From Microseira wollei NIES-4236 (GTDB taxonomy: Bacteria; Cyanobacteriota; Cyanobacteriia; Cyanobacteriales; Aerosakkonemataceae), in contig NZ_BLAY01000109.1 in assembly GCF_020521235.1 (NCBI RefSeq), positions 1 through 34,300 on the forward strand: 34,300 bases of DNA, given 5' to 3'. Below are positions 1-8,656 of the stretch, in pieces. The position numbers were made by a program, and so were the translations under genes. How positions within the stretch are numbered: the stretch's first letter is position 1; the number at the start of each line of letters is the position of its first letter. The notes under the pieces were generated by a model. The model did not search any database. It saw only the letters and a program-made list of their open reading frames with translations, and had not been told where the DNA came from.

Positions 1-1
1 T

Positions 2-94
2 GCCTGTGCAGACGGTCTACCGGGGGTTGAGGCAACTCAATCTAGGCAAGTGTCGAAATCCCGAAGGGGAGTAACCAGGAAAGCCAAGCAGTGA
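2..94 (+). pseudogene. tnpB: TnpB C-terminus, cut by window edge
   Basis: Frame 2 is open from the window edge to a TGA at 92-94. It encodes a basic tail beginning ACADGLPGVEATQSRQVSKS. A CGAD-like start followed by a basic tail is usual for the last residues of IS1341/IS605-type TnpB proteins (family knowledge). TnpB is an RNA-guided RuvC nuclease, but its catalytic domains lie outside the window, so whether this copy is intact cannot be judged. The call is supported by the right-end signal 50 bases downstream, which ends in the same ATGTCAC as the complete IS605-type element near 8926. Confidence 0.6.
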
Positions 95-144
95 TGCTTG
101 GAAGCCCGCGCTGTACCGTTAGGTCAGTGTCGGGAGGATGTCAC
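95..144 (+). ncRNA. TnpB right-end RNA (reRNA/omegaRNA 3' part) and element right end
   Basis: Directly after the tnpB stop, an imperfect hairpin (105-113 with 125-134) is followed by GAGGATGTCAC ending at 144. In IS605/IS1341 elements the guide RNA overlaps the 3' end of tnpB and the right end, and the guide itself is read from flanking DNA (established knowledge). The transposon/flank junction is therefore inferred at 144/145, with the guide from 145 onward. The RNA probably starts inside tnpB, and its 5' end cannot be seen. Confidence 0.5.
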
Positions 145-156
145 GGGAGTGGAAGT

Positions 157-195
157 CGCCCAACAGTGGTGGTTCACTCTTGGGCGGCGATTTTT
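157..195 (+). terminator. Possible Rho-independent terminator after the right end
   Basis: A 7-bp perfect stem (cgcccaa 157-163 with ttgggcg 180-186) encloses a smaller agtg/cact hairpin and is followed by TTTTT at 191-195. It lies just beyond the inferred right end and could stop transcription coming from tnpB. Confidence 0.4.
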
Positions 196-197
196 AC

Positions 198-262
198 GGC
201 CTTATATACTGCCGTTTATGGCCTTATATAAGGCAGTGTCAATAGGGCTAGATAAGGCTTAA
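198..262. promoter_or_regulatory. Candidate operator with repeated ccttatata half-sites
   Basis: A perfect 14-bp palindrome, gccttatataaggc, lies at 221-234. A partial copy of its left arm (ggccttatata) lies upstream near 198-208, and a gataaggc half-site sits just before the ATG at 272. The 81-aa product downstream has a small-DNA-binding-protein look, so autoregulation is a reasonable inference. No protein binding can be shown from sequence. Confidence 0.35.
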
Positions 263-271
263 ACTGCTGAC

Positions 272-517
272 ATGGGAAAGCCGGGACATGTCTCAAGAAA
301 AGGGGTTGGCGAACTGTGGGGAGAGGCAAAGACCGAAAAGGTTTTGCTGGCACTTACCCTCACGGGTAAAAATCGATTAGATGAAATGGTGGAAATGCTA
401 AAGGCTCAGGGTGACGAGAATATCAGCCGCAGCGAGCTAGTTGAGCGATTTGCCAGAGGAGTGTTTGATCTGCCAGAGTTCAGCCAGGAGGATAGGAATA
501 ACCTGGGAAAGCCTTAG
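272..517 (+). CDS. Small putative DNA-binding protein (81 aa), possibly frameshifted
   Basis: An 81-residue ORF starting MGKPGHVSRKGVGELWGEAK. The segment LTGKNRLDEMVEMLKAQGDENISRSELVERFARG resembles the strand/helix spacing of ribbon-helix-helix or short helix-turn-helix proteins common in cyanobacterial accessory DNA. Palindromic ttatataa repeats lie immediately upstream and no strong Shine-Dalgarno is visible. The reading frame ends at 517, but a different frame is open from 502 to 666 with a charged helical sequence that would continue the protein well. The gene may therefore be a frameshifted form of a ~130-aa protein. Function is not established; the regulator role is inference from composition and context. 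Confidence 0.55.
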   Translation: MGKPGHVSRKGVGELWGEAKTEKVLLALTLTGKNRLDEMVEMLKAQGDENISRSELVERFARGVFDLPEFSQEDRNNLGKP

Positions 518-666
518 ACCAATTGATTAGTCTAGCCTTGGACGAATTAGAGAGTCGAGGCTATTGGAAGCGTCGCAAGAAAGTTAGTGCTGAACGCGAA
601 CAAGAATTGCGAAAGTCGATAGAAACTTGGCAAGCACTGCGAAACAAAATAAATATAAATAGCTGA
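502..666 (+). pseudogene. Open frame that may be the shifted C-terminal half of the preceding ORF
   Basis: This frame has no ATG near its start but is open after a TAA at 499-501. It reads PGKALDQLISLALDELESRG and then a lysine/arginine-rich segment, ending at a TGA at 664-666. It overlaps the end of the 81-aa ORF, where GKP and PGKA arise from the same bases in two frames. It is best explained as the natural C-terminus after a one-base slip near 502-514. It could instead be chance, since it is only 54 codons. Confidence 0.35.
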
Positions 667-796
667 GCAGGGGTGGGTTTATAGATATTTTGCGCTTTTA
701 ACATTTCAAAGCACCTCTCCAAGGCTTAAAGCCCTCTGTGCGCTACTGTTTACCGCAAAGAGTATGATAGATAGGCAAAACAATGCTTGAGGATGA

Positions 797-961
797 ATGG
801 TGAAGCGAATCACGGTCACGCTGCCGGATAAAACGGCAAAGGAATTGGAAAATTGGGCGTCGGATGAAGGCAGACCGACAGCGAACCTTGCTTCCTACCT
901 AATTCAAAAAGCTGTGGACGAAAGAAACAAGCACGAGTCTAATCAGCAACAGGAGAAGTAA
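797..961 (+). CDS. CopG-like ribbon-helix-helix protein, 54 aa
   Basis: The ORF MVKRITVTLPDKTAKELENW begins with the alternating hydrophobic strand KRITVTLP. It continues with a helix (DKTAKELENWASDEG) and a second helix (RPTANLASYLIQKAVDE), the plan of CopG/Arc/MetJ dimeric DNA-binding proteins. A GAGG element just upstream of 797 fits a ribosome binding site; an overlapping ATG at 793 is in another frame. Such proteins act as autorepressors, often as antitoxins, but no toxin ORF is seen next to it. A repressor of the neighbouring mobile DNA or a solitary regulator are both possible. Confidence 0.65.
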   Translation: MVKRITVTLPDKTAKELENWASDEGRPTANLASYLIQKAVDERNKHESNQQQEK

Positions 962-1003
962 CAGTTGTTCGCCTCGTTATCAGGCAAGAATCGGGCTATA
1001 TAT

Positions 1004-1078
1004 GAGGTACAGCGAAAGTTTGTGTAGCGGCAGCATTAATGCTGCCGCTACACAAACAAAGCCAAAAGGCTGTACCTC
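1004..1078. repeat. Palindromic repeat, family A, copy 1
   Basis: Positions 1018-1057 are a perfect 40-bp palindrome centred on the gcagcattaatgctgc core. Outer arms gaggtacag (1004-1012) and ctgtacctc (1070-1078) also pair, so the whole forms a nested cruciform or hairpin. A second copy with the same outer arms, core and gccaaaaggctgtacctcac tail lies inside the NRPS gene at 18347-18438. Here the element lies between genes. Confidence 0.85.
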
Positions 1079-1111
1079 ACTCATAGTGCAATCCGTTTTG
1101 CGCCTACAATT

Positions 1112-2035
1112 TCAACGCTTCAATTGTTCCAAAATATAACTGTAAAAACTTTCTGTATCTACCTTATCCATTGCCATAATTTTGCGTCCACCTGGCTGAA
1201 TTTTTGTGCGTCCTTGACTTTTACCGCTGGTGACGATAGCGGTTTCCCATTCTCGCAATTGATAGAATTCCGGGTGGGCTAAATAAGCGGTTGCTAGGAT
1301 ATCCCAGAAATAATAATCTTGGGGAATTACTAACGCATAACATTGTCCCGCCAAATCGGATAATGGATAGCGACGCTGCTTGCCAATTCGTTGCACAAAT
1401 TCGGATGTGACGGGGACGTTGTTGGTAATATCTAACGGACACAAAACGATGGGAATGTTAGTTTGCCAGACTCGGTGAGCAGAAACAGCATCCCAATATA
1501 CATTCCATTCTGCCGAACCATCTTGTCCCGCTTCGATAGATTTTTCGACATTACCGGGAACGTTCAACGCACCTCCCATCCAGACAATTTGTTTAATTTT
1601 TGCTTCAATTTCTGGCGCTATATCCAGTGCAGTTGCTACTGTTGTCATCGGCCCAGTAACCAGCAGGGTAACGGGTTCTGGTGCTTGCTGCAGGGCGCGC
1701 ACCATGAAATTTTGACCGGGTTCTTCAACTAATGGCGTGGAAATTGTTTCGCTTTCGTTAAGAATCGGTAAATGATCGACAATAAAAGAATCTCGTCGGT
1801 AAAGTCTGGGGAATGGGTTAATCCCGCGCACGGTACTTTCTGCTACGGGAATTGAAGCACAACCCATCAGATCGAGAATTTTGCGCGTAGCGCTAACAGC
1901 GGGTTGGATATAGCAGTCGGCAGGGGTGACGATGACGCCAAGGGGTTGGATATGTTCCATCGTCATCAGCAGTATGGTGGAGAGATAATCATCGACGCCG
2001 CCGTCGCCATCCATTAGTACGAGTTGTTTTGACAT
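1112..2035 (-). CDS. Nucleoside hydrolase (IU-NH family)
   Basis: This 307-residue protein has the N-terminal DGDGGVDD (residues 9-16), matching the DxDxGxDD calcium and ribose-binding signature of inosine-uridine-type nucleoside hydrolases. The later segments VTGPMTTVATAL and SAEWNVYWDAVSAH are also family-typical, the latter matching the usual AEFNIYxDPxAA. The family cleaves ribonucleosides to base plus ribose in purine/pyrimidine salvage; specificity cannot be read here, and some members act on other ribosyl substrates. Length fits the family. It is monocistronic and divergent from the histidine kinase, with a 153-bp AT-rich spacer that must hold both promoters. Confidence 0.85.
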   Translation of the reverse strand: MSKQLVLMDGDGGVDDYLSTILLMTMEHIQPLGVIVTPADCYIQPAVSATRKILDLMGCASIPVAESTVRGINPFPRLYRRDSFIVDHLPILNESETISTPLVEEPGQNFMVRALQQAPEPVTLLVTGPMTTVATALDIAPEIEAKIKQIVWMGGALNVPGNVEKSIEAGQDGSAEWNVYWDAVSAHRVWQTNIPIVLCPLDITNNVPVTSEFVQRIGKQRRYPLSDLAGQCYALVIPQDYYFWDILATAYLAHPEFYQLREWETAIVTSGKSQGRTKIQPGGRKIMAMDKVDTESFYSYILEQLKR

Positions 2036-2188
2036 TTTTCTAACTCAGTCCCTAATCTGATTGAACCTATAATTTGCGTGTTAAATTTGTGTTCAATATG
2101 TTTAATATTCAGTAGTTTTACTGAATGAAAAATTCATAAATTAAAGTATAAAGTAGATGGTGACATAAAGTCAAGTTAAATTGAAAAA

Positions 2189-5100
2189 ATGCCTCAAATT
2201 GCTGTACTGGGGAATATGGAAGACGTTCGGCAACAGCTAGAAGCAAGTAACAAATTATTAAAAGCGATCGCTCAAGCCCAATCGCAGTTTATTGTTGATG
2301 CTAACCCCCGAAATTTATTTGATGGTTTACTTGAAACTATTTTGGAACTGACGCAAAGCGAATACGGCTTTATTGGTGAAATTCATTATAGAGATAAGAG
2401 CGAGCCTCAGATAGAAGCTCACATGAAAGTACGGGGAAAACCTTATTTGAAAAATGACGCGATCGCCAATATTGCCTGGAACGATTCACCGCGCAATTTC
2501 TCTGAAGAAAAGGCGTCAAAAGGAATGGAATTTTATAACTTAAAAACTTTATTTGGCGCTGTAATTGTAACAGGTGAACCAGTCATAGAAAACAACCAGG
2601 CAACCGATGGGCGATGGGGGGGATTGCCAGATGGTCATCCCCCCCTAAATTCATTTTTGGGATTGCCTTTGTTTGACAGAGATAAGCAATTGGTTGGCAT
2701 GGTGGGGATTGCCAATCGTCCTGGCGGCTACGATGAGTTAATGATAACTTATCTCGAACCGTTTCTTTTAAGTTGTAGTTATGTTATCGCCGCTCATCGC
2801 AACGATAGAAGAAGGCAGGAAGCAGAGAAGAAACTGCGAGAAAGCGAAGAGTTATTTCGCGCTACTTTTGAGCAAGCAGCTGTGGGAATTGCCCGCGTAG
2901 CAACGGATGGCACATTTTTAGAACTCAACCAAAAGTTTTGCGAGATTGTGGGATACACCCGTGAGGAAATGCTGTCGCTAACTTTCCAAGATATTACTCA
3001 CCCGGAGGATTTGAGTGCTGACTTGGATTACTTGCGTCAAGTTTTAGCGGGTGATATTTCCACTTACTCGATGGAGAAGCGTTATATCCGTAAAGATAGG
3101 TCGCTGCAATGGGTGAATTTAACAGTATCGCTAGTGCGCGAGGTGTCTGGAGAACCGAAGTATTTTATTAGCGTTGTCGAAGACATTAACGCGCGCAAAC
3201 GAGCTGAAGCGGCACAAAAGCAAAGCAATAACATCTTGCGCTCGGTGATTGAAAGTACAACCGATGTAGTTTTTGTCAAGGATATTAGGGGGAGGTATGT
3301 AATAATTAACTCTCCGGGATGTCGCTGGCTGGAAAAACCGATTGAGGAAATTATCGGCAAGGATGACTCAGAATTATTCCCGCCTGAAATAGCCCTTCAA
3401 CTCATGGAAGCGGATCAGAAAATAACGATCGCGGGCGAAACTTTGACTTATGAGGAAGATGTACGGGAAAACGGAGTAATGCGGACGTTGCTGACAACTA
3501 AATGCCCTTGGCGGGATGCAGAAGGAACCGTTATCGGCGTGGTTGGTATATCGCGGGATATAAGCGATCGCAAAGCCACAGAAGCAGCTGTGCGCGAAAG
3601 CGAGGAACGCTTGCGTGCGATCGTCGATCTAGCAGCGGTCGGTATTGGTCAACTCACTGCTTCTGGGGAGTGGATAGAAGTTAACCAAAAGTTGTGCGAC
3701 ATTGTGGGATACACCCGTGAGGAATTGCTGTTGCTGACTTTCCAGGATATTACCCACCCGGACGATCTAGATGCTGAATTGGCTTATGTGGGGCGACTGT
3801 TTACAAGAGAAATTGATAGTTATTCCATGGAAAAGCGGTACATCCGCAAAGATAGATCGCTGGTTTGGGTGCAGATTACTACATCTAGTGTGCGTCATTT
3901 ATCGGGAGAGCCGAAATATTTGATTGGGGTGGTTGAGGATATAAGCGATCGCAAACAAACCGAACTAGCTTTGCAAGAGCGCGAACAGTTTTTAGCCAAT
4001 ATCTACGATGGCGTTGAACACCCAATTTTTGTGATTGATGTACTCGAAGATGGCGACTTCCGCTTCGCTGGGATGAACCCAGCGGGATTGAGCGTCAGCA
4101 GCAGCTCCATCGAGCAACTTTGCGGCAAGACTCCAGAACAAGTTTACCCAGAGCCAATTGCCGCATCAATTCGACAACACTACACAGATTGTTTAAAAGC
4201 AGGCGCTTCGATTTCCTATGAAGAACGGATGTTTTTCTTTGGTGTAGAAACTTGGTGGAATACAACTTTAACCCCGTTGCGCGATCGCGAGGGAAGAATC
4301 CATCGAATTATCGGCATGACTCTTAATGTTACACCTCGCAAACAAGCCGAAGAAGCACTGCGGGAAAGCCAGCATTTTATTCAACAAATTGCCGAAGCAA
4401 GTCCCAGTTTTTTATATCTCTATGACATGCTCGAGCAGCGGAATGTTTATGCCAATGGCGAAGTCACCGCGACTCTTGGCTACACAAGTGATGAAGTGCA
4501 AAAAATGGGAACGCAGGTTTTGGCAAATCTGATCCATCCAAATGATTTCGCCCAACTTGGCGAATACTGGAAACAATTTGAGAAGGCAAAAGATGGTGAG
4601 ATTTTTGAGATTGAGTACCGTATGAAGCACAAAGATGGTTCTTGGCGGTGGTTAGTCAGTCGGGAAAGTGTATTTAGCAGAACTGCTGATGGCAAACCGA
4701 AGCAGCGCATCGGTACGGCGACTGATATTACTGCTCGCAAATTGGCAGAAGAGGCGCTACAAAAATCGGAAGCGCAGTTCCGACAATTAGCGGAACGGGA
4801 AGCACTGCTGAATCGCTTAGCAAACCAAATTCGCAATTCGCTGGATATCAACACGATTTTAGAAACTACGGTGCAAGAGATTCGCTCTCTGCTGCAACTA
4901 GATAGCTGTTTGTTTATCTGGTATCTTCCGAATGGCAAAGACGATCGCTCTAAGCTACCCGCTTGGCATGTGGTGCATGAAGCTAAGAATTCCGATTTGC
5001 CAACGCTTTTGGGTTACTACTTGACTGATGCAACTAAAAAGTGCTTTCGAGCGATCGCTAATTTAGAAATTATCCGCATCGATGATATCGAAGCCGTAAC

Positions 5101-6226
5101 CAATCCAGTTGAACGGCAATTCTTTTTAACTTTGGGCTACAAATCTTTACTCGATGTGCCACTGCAAACCTCTAGCGGTGCAATTGGTATGATTGCCTGT
5201 GGTTCTTGTATAGACTGGCGCGGGTGGAAAGATGATGAAGTAGAACTGCTGCAAGCGATCGCCGTACAGCTGGCGATCGCGATCTCTCAAGCGGAACTTT
5301 ACACTCAAACGCAAAATTCTGCCCGTATTGCCCAAGAAAAAGCTAACCAACTCGAAGTTACTTTGCAAGAACTGCAACAAACCCAAGCGCAGCTAATTCA
5401 AAGCGAAAAAATGTCTTCTTTAGGACAAATGGTAGCAGGAATCGCTCACGAAATCAACAATCCTACGAGCTTTATTTACAGTAATATTCAACCCGCTAGC
5501 GAATATATCAATGACTTGTTTAACCTGCTGGAACTGTATCAAAAAAATTATCCCGATCCAGCGGTGGAAATCCGCGATAAAATAGAAACCATTGACTTAG
5601 ATTTTTTAGTAAAAGATTTACCTAAATTGCTAAATTCGATGCAGGTGGGAGCCTCCCGCATCCGAGACATCGTGCGTAGCTTGCGAACGTTTTCTCGCCT
5701 CGATGAAGCCGATATGAAAAAGATAGATATTCATCAAGGCATCGATAGCACTTTGATGATTTTAGAACATCGCTTGAAAAAAGTCGGAAGCTTCTCAGGT
5801 ATTCAAATTATCAAAGAGTATGGAAAGTTACCCTTAGTCGAGTGTTATGCCGGACAACTCAATCAGGTGTTTATGAATATCCTGGTTAATGGGATTGATG
5901 CTTTAGAAGAGGGTAGTAGGGAAGAATCTCACCCAATCCCTAAAATTCGGATTCGCACTTCTGTTGTAGAGGGTAATCAAGTTTTAATTCAAATTGCTGA
6001 CAATGGCCCAGGGATGACAGAAGAGGTGCAGCGGCGGCTATTCGATCCGTTTTTTACGACTAAACCAGTGGGGTCGGGTACGGGATTGGGAATGTCTATC
6101 AGTTATCAAATTATCGAGAAGCATGGCGGTCAATTGCAGTGTATTTCTTCTCCAGGTAAGGGGGCAGAATTCTTGATTTATATTCCGATTAAAAGCCTTA
6201 ACCAAACGCGCACAGCGGGGGTGTAA
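2189..6226 (+). CDS. GAF/multi-PAS sensor histidine kinase, 1345 aa
   Basis: Domains in order, approximate residues: GAF 40-205, PAS/PAC 220-336, PAS 345-460, PAS/PAC 473-589, PAS 595-715, PAS/PAC 724-850, GAF 870-1035, a glutamine-rich coiled coil 1045-1078, then HisKA/HATPase_c. The H-box AGIAHEINNP puts the phospho-accepting His at about residue 1087. The N-box (QVFMNILVNGIDAL, Asn 1230), G1 (ADNGPGM), F (FDPFFTTKP) and G2 (GSGTGLGMSI) boxes are all intact. No transmembrane segment or receiver domain is seen, so it is a cytoplasmic orphan kinase passing phosphate to an unlinked regulator. The signal is unknown: neither GAF has an obvious bilin-binding Cys context. The first and third PAS domains are near duplicates. 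Confidence 0.93.
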   Translation: MPQIAVLGNMEDVRQQLEASNKLLKAIAQAQSQFIVDANPRNLFDGLLETILELTQSEYGFIGEIHYRDKSEPQIEAHMKVRGKPYLKNDAIANIAWNDSPRNFSEEKASKGMEFYNLKTLFGAVIVTGEPVIENNQATDGRWGGLPDGHPPLNSFLGLPLFDRDKQLVGMVGIANRPGGYDELMITYLEPFLLSCSYVIAAHRNDRRRQEAEKKLRESEELFRATFEQAAVGIARVATDGTFLELNQKFCEIVGYTREEMLSLTFQDITHPEDLSADLDYLRQVLAGDISTYSMEKRYIRKDRSLQWVNLTVSLVREVSGEPKYFISVVEDINARKRAEAAQKQSNNILRSVIESTTDVVFVKDIRGRYVIINSPGCRWLEKPIEEIIGKDDSELFPPEIALQLMEADQKITIAGETLTYEEDVRENGVMRTLLTTKCPWRDAEGTVIGVVGISRDISDRKATEAAVRESEERLRAIVDLAAVGIGQLTASGEWIEVNQKLCDIVGYTREELLLLTFQDITHPDDLDAELAYVGRLFTREIDSYSMEKRYIRKDRSLVWVQITTSSVRHLSGEPKYLIGVVEDISDRKQTELALQEREQFLANIYDGVEHPIFVIDVLEDGDFRFAGMNPAGLSVSSSSIEQLCGKTPEQVYPEPIAASIRQHYTDCLKAGASISYEERMFFFGVETWWNTTLTPLRDREGRIHRIIGMTLNVTPRKQAEEALRESQHFIQQIAEASPSFLYLYDMLEQRNVYANGEVTATLGYTSDEVQKMGTQVLANLIHPNDFAQLGEYWKQFEKAKDGEIFEIEYRMKHKDGSWRWLVSRESVFSRTADGKPKQRIGTATDITARKLAEEALQKSEAQFRQLAEREALLNRLANQIRNSLDINTILETTVQEIRSLLQLDSCLFIWYLPNGKDDRSKLPAWHVVHEAKNSDLPTLLGYYLTDATKKCFRAIANLEIIRIDDIEAVTNPVERQFFLTLGYKSLLDVPLQTSSGAIGMIACGSCIDWRGWKDDEVELLQAIAVQLAIAISQAELYTQTQNSARIAQEKANQLEVTLQELQQTQAQLIQSEKMSSLGQMVAGIAHEINNPTSFIYSNIQPASEYINDLFNLLELYQKNYPDPAVEIRDKIETIDLDFLVKDLPKLLNSMQVGASRIRDIVRSLRTFSRLDEADMKKIDIHQGIDSTLMILEHRLKKVGSFSGIQIIKEYGKLPLVECYAGQLNQVFMNILVNGIDALEEGSREESHPIPKIRIRTSVVEGNQVLIQIADNGPGMTEEVQRRLFDPFFTTKPVGSGTGLGMSISYQIIEKHGGQLQCISSPGKGAEFLIYIPIKSLNQTRTAGV

Positions 6227-6246
6227 TTAAACTCGATTGACACATG

Positions 6247-6364
6247 ATATCAAATCCGGTTGCATCGGAATGATCGGCCTTTCTTGGGAATTGGGAATTG
6301 GGAATTGGGAATTGGTAATTGCTAATTGGTAATTGCGCCTACAGGTCGTAATTCCGATGCAACC
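6247..6364. repeat. Intergenic repeat, family B, copy 1, with heptamer tandem repeats
   Basis: Inverted arms ggttgcatcggaat (6258-6271) and attccgatgcaacc (6351-6364) are perfect 14-bp complements. Between them are tandem gggaatt heptamers followed by variants of taattgc. The same element, with the same atatcaaatccggttgcatc start and ctacaggtcgtaattccgat end but a different heptamer (gctaatt), lies at 30309-30407. It sits between two convergent genes. Confidence 0.85.
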
Positions 6365-6368
6365 GCAC

Positions 6369-7139
6369 TCATAGCACCGCTAGCAGTACGCGATCGTCTA
6401 AACTCTGCCAAATTACCCCAACTTCCTGAAACCGGGCATCCCGCAGGAAAGCTTCGTGCAGGTCGAGGATTGGTTGATGATCGGTATGCCGCCCGCCAAA
6501 GCGGCGATCGCGCTCCTGGAATAATTCTTTCAATTCTGGCTCTTTAGCTAGTGCTTCCCACCAACTGCTGCAATCTTCCACAACTCGCTCCTGGAAAGCT
6601 TCTTTTTCCTGACGCGCGCTCAAATTTTTGGAGATTTGCCTCAAAGTTGGCTTAGAAGGAGGGAAAGGCATAACGTCCCCGTTGAGCAGCAAGCCACCCG
6701 GACGCAGTAACTGGGCCAATTGTTTGTAAACTTGCTGTAAGCGATCGCTAGGCAACCAGTGCAGCGCTGTTGTCGTCAGCACCGCATCGAAGTGTGCTTC
6801 TCCAACCAGTTCTATCCAATCATCTGCCATCAAATCCGCTTCCACCCAACGCAGACGACCGTTTACATCGCCCAAAGCCCCCATACCAATCGCTAAAAGC
6901 ACCGGGTCTATATCAAAAGCCACGCACCTAGCTCCTGGAAAGCGTTCCAGAAGACGCTGACTTATAGCCCCCGGTCCGCAAGCCAAATCCAGGGCGACAA
7001 ACTCAGCAGGCATCTGTACCTCAAGCACGTCCAACATCACTTTAAAACGGGCTTCCCGGTGAGGTATGTATCCAGTCTGCTGTGCATCCCAACGTTGTAG
7101 CCAACTTTGCCAGTCAATTTTCGATTTGATATTGTGCAT
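6369..7139 (-). CDS. Class I SAM-dependent methyltransferase
   Basis: This 256-residue protein has motif I ALDLACGPGAISQRLLERFP near residues 48-67, an acidic FDID at the end of the second strand, and motif-III-like LTTTALHWL. This is the Methyltransf_11/25 pattern seen in trans-aconitate and small-molecule methyltransferases. The substrate is unknown. The C-terminal third (NLSARQEKEAFQERV onward) is helical and probably shapes the acceptor site. It is convergent with the histidine kinase across repeat family B, with iscB upstream on the same strand 39 bp away. No functional link to neighbours is apparent. Confidence 0.85.
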   Translation of the reverse strand: MHNIKSKIDWQSWLQRWDAQQTGYIPHREARFKVMLDVLEVQMPAEFVALDLACGPGAISQRLLERFPGARCVAFDIDPVLLAIGMGALGDVNGRLRWVEADLMADDWIELVGEAHFDAVLTTTALHWLPSDRLQQVYKQLAQLLRPGGLLLNGDVMPFPPSKPTLRQISKNLSARQEKEAFQERVVEDCSSWWEALAKEPELKELFQERDRRFGGRHTDHQPILDLHEAFLRDARFQEVGVIWQSLDDRVLLAVL

Positions 7140-7178
7140 TTTGCTGCTGCCGTATCACTAGAAAAATAAAAATCGGAG

Positions 7179-8454
7179 TTAAATGGAGCCAATGTAGGCA
7201 TATTGATACCCTTCTTGGGAGTGCAACTTTACGAATTTATCAAGAGTGTTGCCGACTCTTAACTTTCCAATTCGCACTTCCAACCGTTTCTCGGATTGCA
7301 CGACAACCTTGCCAACATACTTAACCCCATCTTTGACAGTCATCGCGATATCGCCGGTCTGCCAACCAATATCGTAATTCTGGCGGGGTTTGGAACAAGG
7401 GAACCCAAACTTGTCCATCCGACACCTGCGGCGGGTACCTTGTCCTTTGCAGGTAATTGATAACGGTTTAAAAGTTAATACTTTTAACGATTGAACTTGA
7501 CCAACGCAAGCAGCATCTAGCCAGTGGGTTTTAGGCAATTGCAACCGAGTTCGGTTAAACTTGGTTAAACCGCCTGAACCAGATGAAACAGGTAAACCCG
7601 TTTCTTTTAATCGATTGAACAAAGTCCATCGGGTTGAATTAACCGCCGCCGTATCTCTGAGAGGACATTTTGCTTGAGACAAAATCCGTTTCAGCATATC
7701 CGAGTTTTTGGCAAGAAATTGCTCAATGGTTTTAGTCCCCTTTTTGATATTGGATTTTTCACAAGCGATGCAGAGGTTAGAGATCCGATCGGAACCGCCT
7801 TTCGATCCCGGATGAATGTGTTCCACTTGCAATGGCACGTTCTCAACACCGCAATAAGCGCATTTGTGTTCCCACTTTTCAAGCAAATATTCCCGAACTT
7901 CGTAGCCGAACAGATCTCCTTGCTGGTACTCAATCCCTGAAATTTCAGGATTTTCTAATTGCTGCAAGTCGAACTTAACAAGCTCAATAACAATTGAGCC
8001 GATGGGCGCGAATCGGATAAATTTGTTCACCCAGGTAATCGTTGTTTCGACTCGGTGCTGCAAGCTCTTGGCTAACCAGCCTTTGGAACGAGTGCGGTGC
8101 GCGGAAACGCGGCGAAGGGTACCGAGTATGGCGACTTCTTCGCGACATGCGTTGGTTGCGCCGCGTTTCTAATTTAGCTCTAATCGCTTGTCCACGGTGT
8201 TCCAATTCGGCAGCGAATACAACTTTTTCGCCTTGCAGTAACGCCATTCCAGTAGTTTTAGAACCCGGATCGATCTTTAACTCCAAGGGCTTGAGTATTG
8301 AAGAAACCGAACGGGATTGTTTGAGAATGATGACAAAGGGAAACCTGCGAAACACAGCAGGGATTCCGGCTTTTAATAACCTGCGCGCCTGACCTGGATG
8401 AATCGGGTTCAGGGGCTGTTTTTCAGAATCTATGACTAAGACAAAATTAGACAT
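7179..8454 (-). pseudogene. iscB: IscB RNA-guided nuclease, single frameshift
   Basis: The N-terminal frame (7984-8454) starts MSNFVLVIDSEKQPLNPIHP, a PLMP-domain start. It holds RuvC-I LKIDPGSKTTGMALL and an arginine-rich bridge helix. After a one-base shift near 8098-8110 the second frame reads RTRSKGWLAKSLQHRVETTI, then RuvC-II IVIELVKFD, an HNH domain (CAYCGVENVPLQVEHIHPGS, then SNLCIACEKSNIKKG), RuvC-III KTHWLDAACVG, and a C-terminal domain ending AYIGSI. Joined length is about 420 aa, normal for IscB, and all catalytic motifs remain. IscB, the ancestor of Cas9, cuts DNA guided by an omegaRNA encoded just upstream, which is also present. The shift means a pseudogene, a very recent mutation or a sequencing error. 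Confidence 0.88.
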
Positions 8455-8455
8455 T

Positions 8456-8625
8456 TAAGTCCTCCCTTGCGGGGTAATGTTTGCTGCGACCCTGTTATCT
8501 CCCGGTACTCTGTCCGATGCACTTCCTCTACCCAATCTCAGATGTTTAACAGCCCACTTGCAGAAACTTGGGACTAGCGAATCTTTGGCGTGCGAACTTT
8601 AACGCCTAGAGATAACGGCTGCTAA
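8456..8625 (-). ncRNA. IscB omegaRNA (HEARO RNA)
   Basis: The region immediately upstream of iscB on its own strand is non-coding and highly structured. On the - strand, GTTATCTC near its start can pair with GAGATAAC about 115 nt later. A local GGCGT...ACGCC hairpin and a CCCCGCAAGGGAGG element just before the ATG follow. This arrangement, about 170 nt directly 5' of an iscB start, is that of HEARO/omegaRNAs first described in cyanobacteria. In that class the guide lies 5' of the scaffold, so it would be read from flanking DNA around 8626-8645. The boundary is estimated by eye. Confidence 0.7.
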
Positions 8626-8656
8626 ATCAAAATTCAGCGGTCTGGAGTAGCTGAAG

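Noticed and set aside
1-144. Group II intron or IscB omegaRNA at the window start
   Set aside because: The frame ending at 94 fits a TnpB tail, and the terminal ATGTCAC matches the right end of the IS605 element, so a TnpB right end explains the structure better.
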